NCBI GenBank assembly: GCA_965116865.1
Contig: OZ220727.1
Location: forward strand, 3,162,001 to 3,226,000
Direction: 5' to 3'
Source of the DNA: Aldehydirespirator sp965116865
Lineage (GTDB): Bacteria > Actinomycetota > Acidimicrobiia > Acidimicrobiales > Aldehydirespiratoraceae
DNA length: 64,000 bases
Below are positions 61,501 to 64,000 of the stretch, piece by piece; within the stretch, counting starts at the first letter, position 1; every line of letters begins with the position of its first letter. Below the pieces are notes generated by a model. The model did not search any database. It was given only the letters and a program-made list of their open reading frames with translations, and was not told where the DNA came from. The position numbers and the translations under genes were made by a program.

Positions 61501-61541
61501 GCCCTCGACGGCTCGGAGCAGCCGCGGCGGACAGGCCGCGG

Positions 61542-61547
61542 TAGCCT
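61542..61547 (+). promoter_or_regulatory. -10 box (TAGCCT) for the Nfu-N-like gene
   Basis: TAGCCT ends 9 nt before ATG 61557; consistent with a leaderless or nearly leaderless transcript. Confidence 0.45.
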
Positions 61548-61556
61548 GCAGTCGCC

Positions 61557-61886
61557 ATGGGCCAGCCCGTCACCTTCCTGCGCACCTCGTCGCCCCGACC
61601 GGGCCTGGTGCGCTTCGAGTTGAACCGGACCCTCACCGGCATGGGCCACGAACGCTACCGGGTCGGCGAGGAGATCGTTGGCGACCGGCCCCCCGACGAG
61701 CTGGCCCGCCGGATGCTGGCCACCGGCAGGCTGTCGTCGATCCACATGCACGGATCGGTGATCACCGCCGAGCTCGCCGGCGACGACCCCGGCCTCGGCG
61801 AGGTGATCGCCGGTCTCTACACCCACTACGTGCCCGGCGTGGAGATCCCCAGCGACGAAGAGCTCATAGCCTTGGTGGAGGGCTGA
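61557..61886 (+). CDS. NifU/Nfu N-terminal-domain-like protein
   Basis: 109 residues. SSPRPGLVRFELNRTLTGMG, PPDELARRMLATGRLSSIHM and GSVITAELAGDDPGLGEVIA follow the pattern of the Nfu N-terminal domain (Pro-Asn-containing strand, nucleating helix, ITV strand). There is no Nfu cysteine pair in this protein. Association with iron-sulfur delivery is an inference from fold pattern only. Confidence 0.5.
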   Translation: MGQPVTFLRTSSPRPGLVRFELNRTLTGMGHERYRVGEEIVGDRPPDELARRMLATGRLSSIHMHGSVITAELAGDDPGLGEVIAGLYTHYVPGVEIPSDEELIALVEG

Positions 61887-61904
61887 GAAGTCACACGCTG
61901 CGCC

Positions 61905-62044
61905 TAAGAGGCCGAGCGAATAGGCGGGCCAGTCCGGATCATACGGGCGAGGCCGTGGCCCGAGCGGCCCGTGAGCGCAGCGAACAAGAGCGGGAATGAC
62001 ACCGCTGCGACACAATCGGCTCTCACCTATTCGCGGACGCTCTA
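61905..62044 (-). mobile_element. Full copy of the 140-bp dispersed MITE-like element (inverted)
   Basis: Begins TAAGAGGCCGAGCGAATAGG and ends GCGGACGCTCTAACG; nearly identical to 34743-34882 in reverse. Interior includes AGCGGCCCGTGAGCGCAGCG and AGAGCGGGAATGACACCGCT. Confidence 0.85.
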
Positions 62045-62379
62045 ACGCCAAAGAGGGTTGTACGGGATGGTGCCGAAACCTGGAGCGGGCTACTCGGGGG
62101 ACGGCGCCGTGGCGACCTGCACCGCTGGATGCGAGTTGTGGGCGTCGCTTCGGGAATGGCTGATGGGATCCCTGCGGTGACGGCGAGGCACGCCACAGGC
62201 AGTGTCACGGTGGGCGTCGCCTCGGGAAGGGCTGATGGGCGCTGCCCTGCGAGCCGACCGCGACGGGAGCGAGCGAGAGCAAGAAGGCCACCCGGTGGCG
62301 ATAATGCGGTAACGCTTGGACGGTGCCGCCAGTGCGGGGCTTCGCCGTTCTGTGATCCCTTCAGAAAGGACGTCTCCCA
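62045..62379. repeat. Spacer with a 72-bp duplication
   Basis: GGGCGTCGCTTCGGGAATGG at 62140 recurs at 62212 as GGGCGTCGCCTCGGGAAGGG (about 29 bp similar). No gene. AGAAAGGACG before 62380 is a RBS for the VOC gene. Confidence 0.75.
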
Positions 62380-62838
62380 ATGGTCAACCCCATTCCCGAC
62401 GACTACCCGCGAGTCTCGACCTACCTCTGCGTCGACGGCGCGTCCGACGCCATCGACTTCTACACGAGCGTTCTGGGCTTCACCGAGCGTCGCCGCATGA
62501 GCTTCGCCGGCCGGGTCGGCCACTGCGAGCTGAGTCTCGGAGACTCGCTGATCATGCTGTCCGACGAGTGGCCCGAGGAGGGCGTCGTGGGACCCGACAA
62601 GCTCGGCGGGACGCCGGTCTCGATGATCGTGAACGTCGAGGACTGCGACGCGACCTTCGCGGCCGCGCTGGCTGCCGGGGCCACGGAGCTGGAGCCCCCG
62701 GAGGACCAGTTCTACGGTGACCGCGCCGGCCAGTTCCGCGACCCGTGGGGCCACAAGTGGAGCGTGCACACCCACATCGAGGACGTGGACGACGAAGAGC
62801 TGGACCGGCGCGCCGCCGCGATGATGGGCGGAGGCTGA
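62380..62838 (+). CDS. VOC-family (glyoxalase/PhnB-like) protein
   Basis: 152 residues. The two beta-alpha-beta-beta-beta modules begin YPRVSTYLCVDGASDAIDFY and TPVSMIVNVEDCDATFAAAL, with FRDPWGHKWSVHTHIEDV at the end, typical of the PhnB-like branch. Substrate unknown. The RBS AAAGGACG lies about 11 nt before the ATG. thrH follows after 6 bp. Confidence 0.88.
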   Translation: MVNPIPDDYPRVSTYLCVDGASDAIDFYTSVLGFTERRRMSFAGRVGHCELSLGDSLIMLSDEWPEEGVVGPDKLGGTPVSMIVNVEDCDATFAAALAAGATELEPPEDQFYGDRAGQFRDPWGHKWSVHTHIEDVDDEELDRRAAAMMGGG

Positions 62839-62844
62839 GCGCAC

Positions 62845-63480
62845 GTGCCGTCCCCTCCGCAGCCCTTGGTCGTGCTCGACGTGGAGGGCGTGCTGACCCC
62901 CGAGGTGTGGATCGCGGTGGCCGAGCGCACCGGCATCGACTTCCTGCGCCGCACCACCCGCGACGAGCCCGACTACGACGTGCTGATGAGGGGCAGGATC
63001 GCGGCGCTCGACGCGGCGGGCGTCACCATGGCCACCGTCATGGAGGTGGTGGAGGGGCTCGTGCCTCTGCCCGGCGCCCGCCGGTTCCTGGAAGAGCTCC
63101 GGTCCCGCGTGCCGGTGGTGCTGCTGTCGGACACCTTCGAGCAGTTCGGCCGACCACTCATGGCGCAGCTGGACTGGCCCCTGCTGCTGTGCCACCGGCT
63201 GGTGGTGGAGGGCGACCGCCTGGCCGGCTACCGGCTGCGGGTCGACGACCAGAAGGCGAGGAGCGTGGAGGCGTTCCGTGCCCTGAACTACCGGGTGGTG
63301 GCGGTGGGGGACTCCTACAACGACCTGACCATGCTGGCTGCGGCCGACTCCGGGATCCTGTTCCGGGCCCCCGACAACGTGATCGCCGAGCACCCGCAGC
63401 ATCCCTGCTGCACGGCCTACGGGGACCTCCGGGACCTGATCGACGACTGCATTCTGAAGGCTGGGACTTCCTCGTCGTGA
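62845..63480 (+). CDS. thrH: Phosphoserine phosphatase / homoserine phosphotransferase ThrH
   Basis: 211 residues, GTG start. HAD fold with the ThrH-specific motif I VVLDVEGVLTPEVWIAVAER (Asp12 nucleophile, DVEG), SDTFEQFGRPLM, and GDSYNDLTMLAAADSGILFR. LLLCHRLVVEGDRLAGYRLR and FRAPDNVIAEHP are also close to Pseudomonas ThrH, which moves phosphate from phosphoserine to homoserine. The last codons (DDCILK) recur 152 bp downstream. Confidence 0.9.
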   Translation: MPSPPQPLVVLDVEGVLTPEVWIAVAERTGIDFLRRTTRDEPDYDVLMRGRIAALDAAGVTMATVMEVVEGLVPLPGARRFLEELRSRVPVVLLSDTFEQFGRPLMAQLDWPLLLCHRLVVEGDRLAGYRLRVDDQKARSVEAFRALNYRVVAVGDSYNDLTMLAAADSGILFRAPDNVIAEHPQHPCCTAYGDLRDLIDDCILKAGTSSS

Positions 63481-63775
63481 TGAGGCGGCGCGAGACCGCA
63501 CAACGATTCCGGGAGCCTGGCTCGGCAGCGGATCGGCAGCGGTGGGCGCCGTCTTGGGCGCTGCCGGCTGCCAGTTCTCGGTCGACGACTGCATTCTGAG
63601 CTCTTCATGGAGCATTTCGCTCACTGGAGGGGTGCGTTGTGGTCCGTGCGGAATGGTTGGTGTGATCCGACGCGACCTATGCCGTTGTGGACGCCACCGT
63701 CTGGTGCGTTGTGGTCCGCGCGGAATGGTTGGTGTGATACGGTCGGTACCGCCGCTCTCATGAGAGGGCATTCCT
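63481..63775. repeat. Spacer with a repeated thrH end and a 72-bp duplication
   Basis: TCGACGACTGCATTCTGA from the thrH end recurs at about 63592. GGTGCGTTGTGGTCCGTGCG... (36 bp) at 63631 recurs at 63703 with one change and a 36-bp spacer. GAGAGGGCATTCCT precedes the next ATG. Confidence 0.9.
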
Positions 63776-64000
63776 ATGAAGACCAAATCAGCGACCGCCC
63801 TCGTCACGGCTCTGGTGCTGCTTGCTGCAAGCTGCGACGCCGTAGACTACGAACCGGTGACCACCACGACGGCGGTGACCACCACCACGACGACCACCAC
63901 CACGACGACGCTGCCCGTGGTGCAGCGCGAGCGCAGGGGCCAGGCCGTCGACGTCGAGGCCGTCCTCGGCGCGGACCTCGGCGACTGCGCCTCGGCGCCT
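63776..64000 (+). CDS. Lipoprotein, 5' end only
   Basis: Starts MKTKSATALVTALVLLAASC with a lipobox LAASC, then a Thr-rich linker (VTTTTAVTTTTTTTTTTT). The window ends before any domain is readable. The linker style is like that of the PPC-domain lipoprotein at 52429. Confidence 0.75.
   Translation, partial: MKTKSATALVTALVLLAASCDAVDYEPVTTTTAVTTTTTTTTTTTLPVVQRERRGQAVDVEAVLGADLGDCASAP

Overview
The window is GC-rich (roughly 70 percent by eye) chromosomal DNA from an actinobacterium. Gene content and order point to class Acidimicrobiia or a close relative: topA, tmk-holB, a zincin-type 'F420-associated' metalloprotease next to tilS-hpt, a DUF2520 gene beside panC-coaX, clpC, guaB3-guaA, many GTG starts, 4-bp gene overlaps, and TANNNT -10 boxes placed directly before start codons (leaderless transcripts). 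The lineage is an inference from content and synteny; there is no rRNA here to settle it.

Layout. 0.2-2.8 kb: topA. 2.8-8.75 kb: a mobile-DNA zone with IS630-type mini-elements and remnants, a DUF222/HNH (13E12-type) gene whose promoter and 5' end are repeated four times with a 312-bp period, and an IS110 element sitting in that repeat. 8.9-10.2 kb: an AAA/DUF4143 ATPase. 10.5-32.9 kb: core genes (MFS transporter, tmk, holB, tRNA-Thr, metalloprotease, tilS, hpt, DUF2520, panC, coaX, a polyprenyl synthetase, clpC, a lipoprotein/HAD-like fusion, rplM-rpsI, glmM, a giant GlmS-like protein). 32.9-40.0 kb: an accessory island between IS481 remnants, holding a TnpB gene and a three-gene operon of two DNA methyltransferases and a PD-(D/E)XK nuclease (probable restriction-modification system). 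40.1-57.8 kb: core genes again (acpS, nnrE/nnrD fusion, alr, a secreted sugar-dehydrogenase-like protein with SLH repeats, tsaE-tsaB-tsaD, groES-groEL with a CIRCE operator, a PPC-domain lipoprotein, a CoA-type Nudix enzyme, guaB3, guaA). 57.8-64 kb: an IS3 remnant, a low-GC GH16-like secreted protein, rnhB, an Nfu-N-like gene, a VOC gene with thrH, and the start of a lipoprotein gene cut by the window end.

How the genes work together. Wall precursor supply (glmM, glmS-like, alr, polyprenyl synthetase), CoA and acyl-carrier chemistry (DUF2520-panC-coaX, acpS, Nudix), purine salvage and GMP synthesis (hpt, guaB3, guaA), t6A/lysidine tRNA modification (tsaEBD, tilS) and protein quality control (clpC, groESL) are all represented as short operons.

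The most unusual signal is between the genes. At least 14 places carry a repeat-spacer-repeat duplication with a period of 71-74 bp (mode 72; repeat about 36 bp, spacer about 36 bp) although the sequences differ completely from place to place. They lie mostly at gene ends, in several cases amplified to 3-5 copies, and once in frame inside rnhB. Superimposed is a dispersed, about 140-bp MITE-like element with imperfect terminal inverted repeats and TA flanks that in places supplies gene ends. Periods were counted by hand from the sequence.
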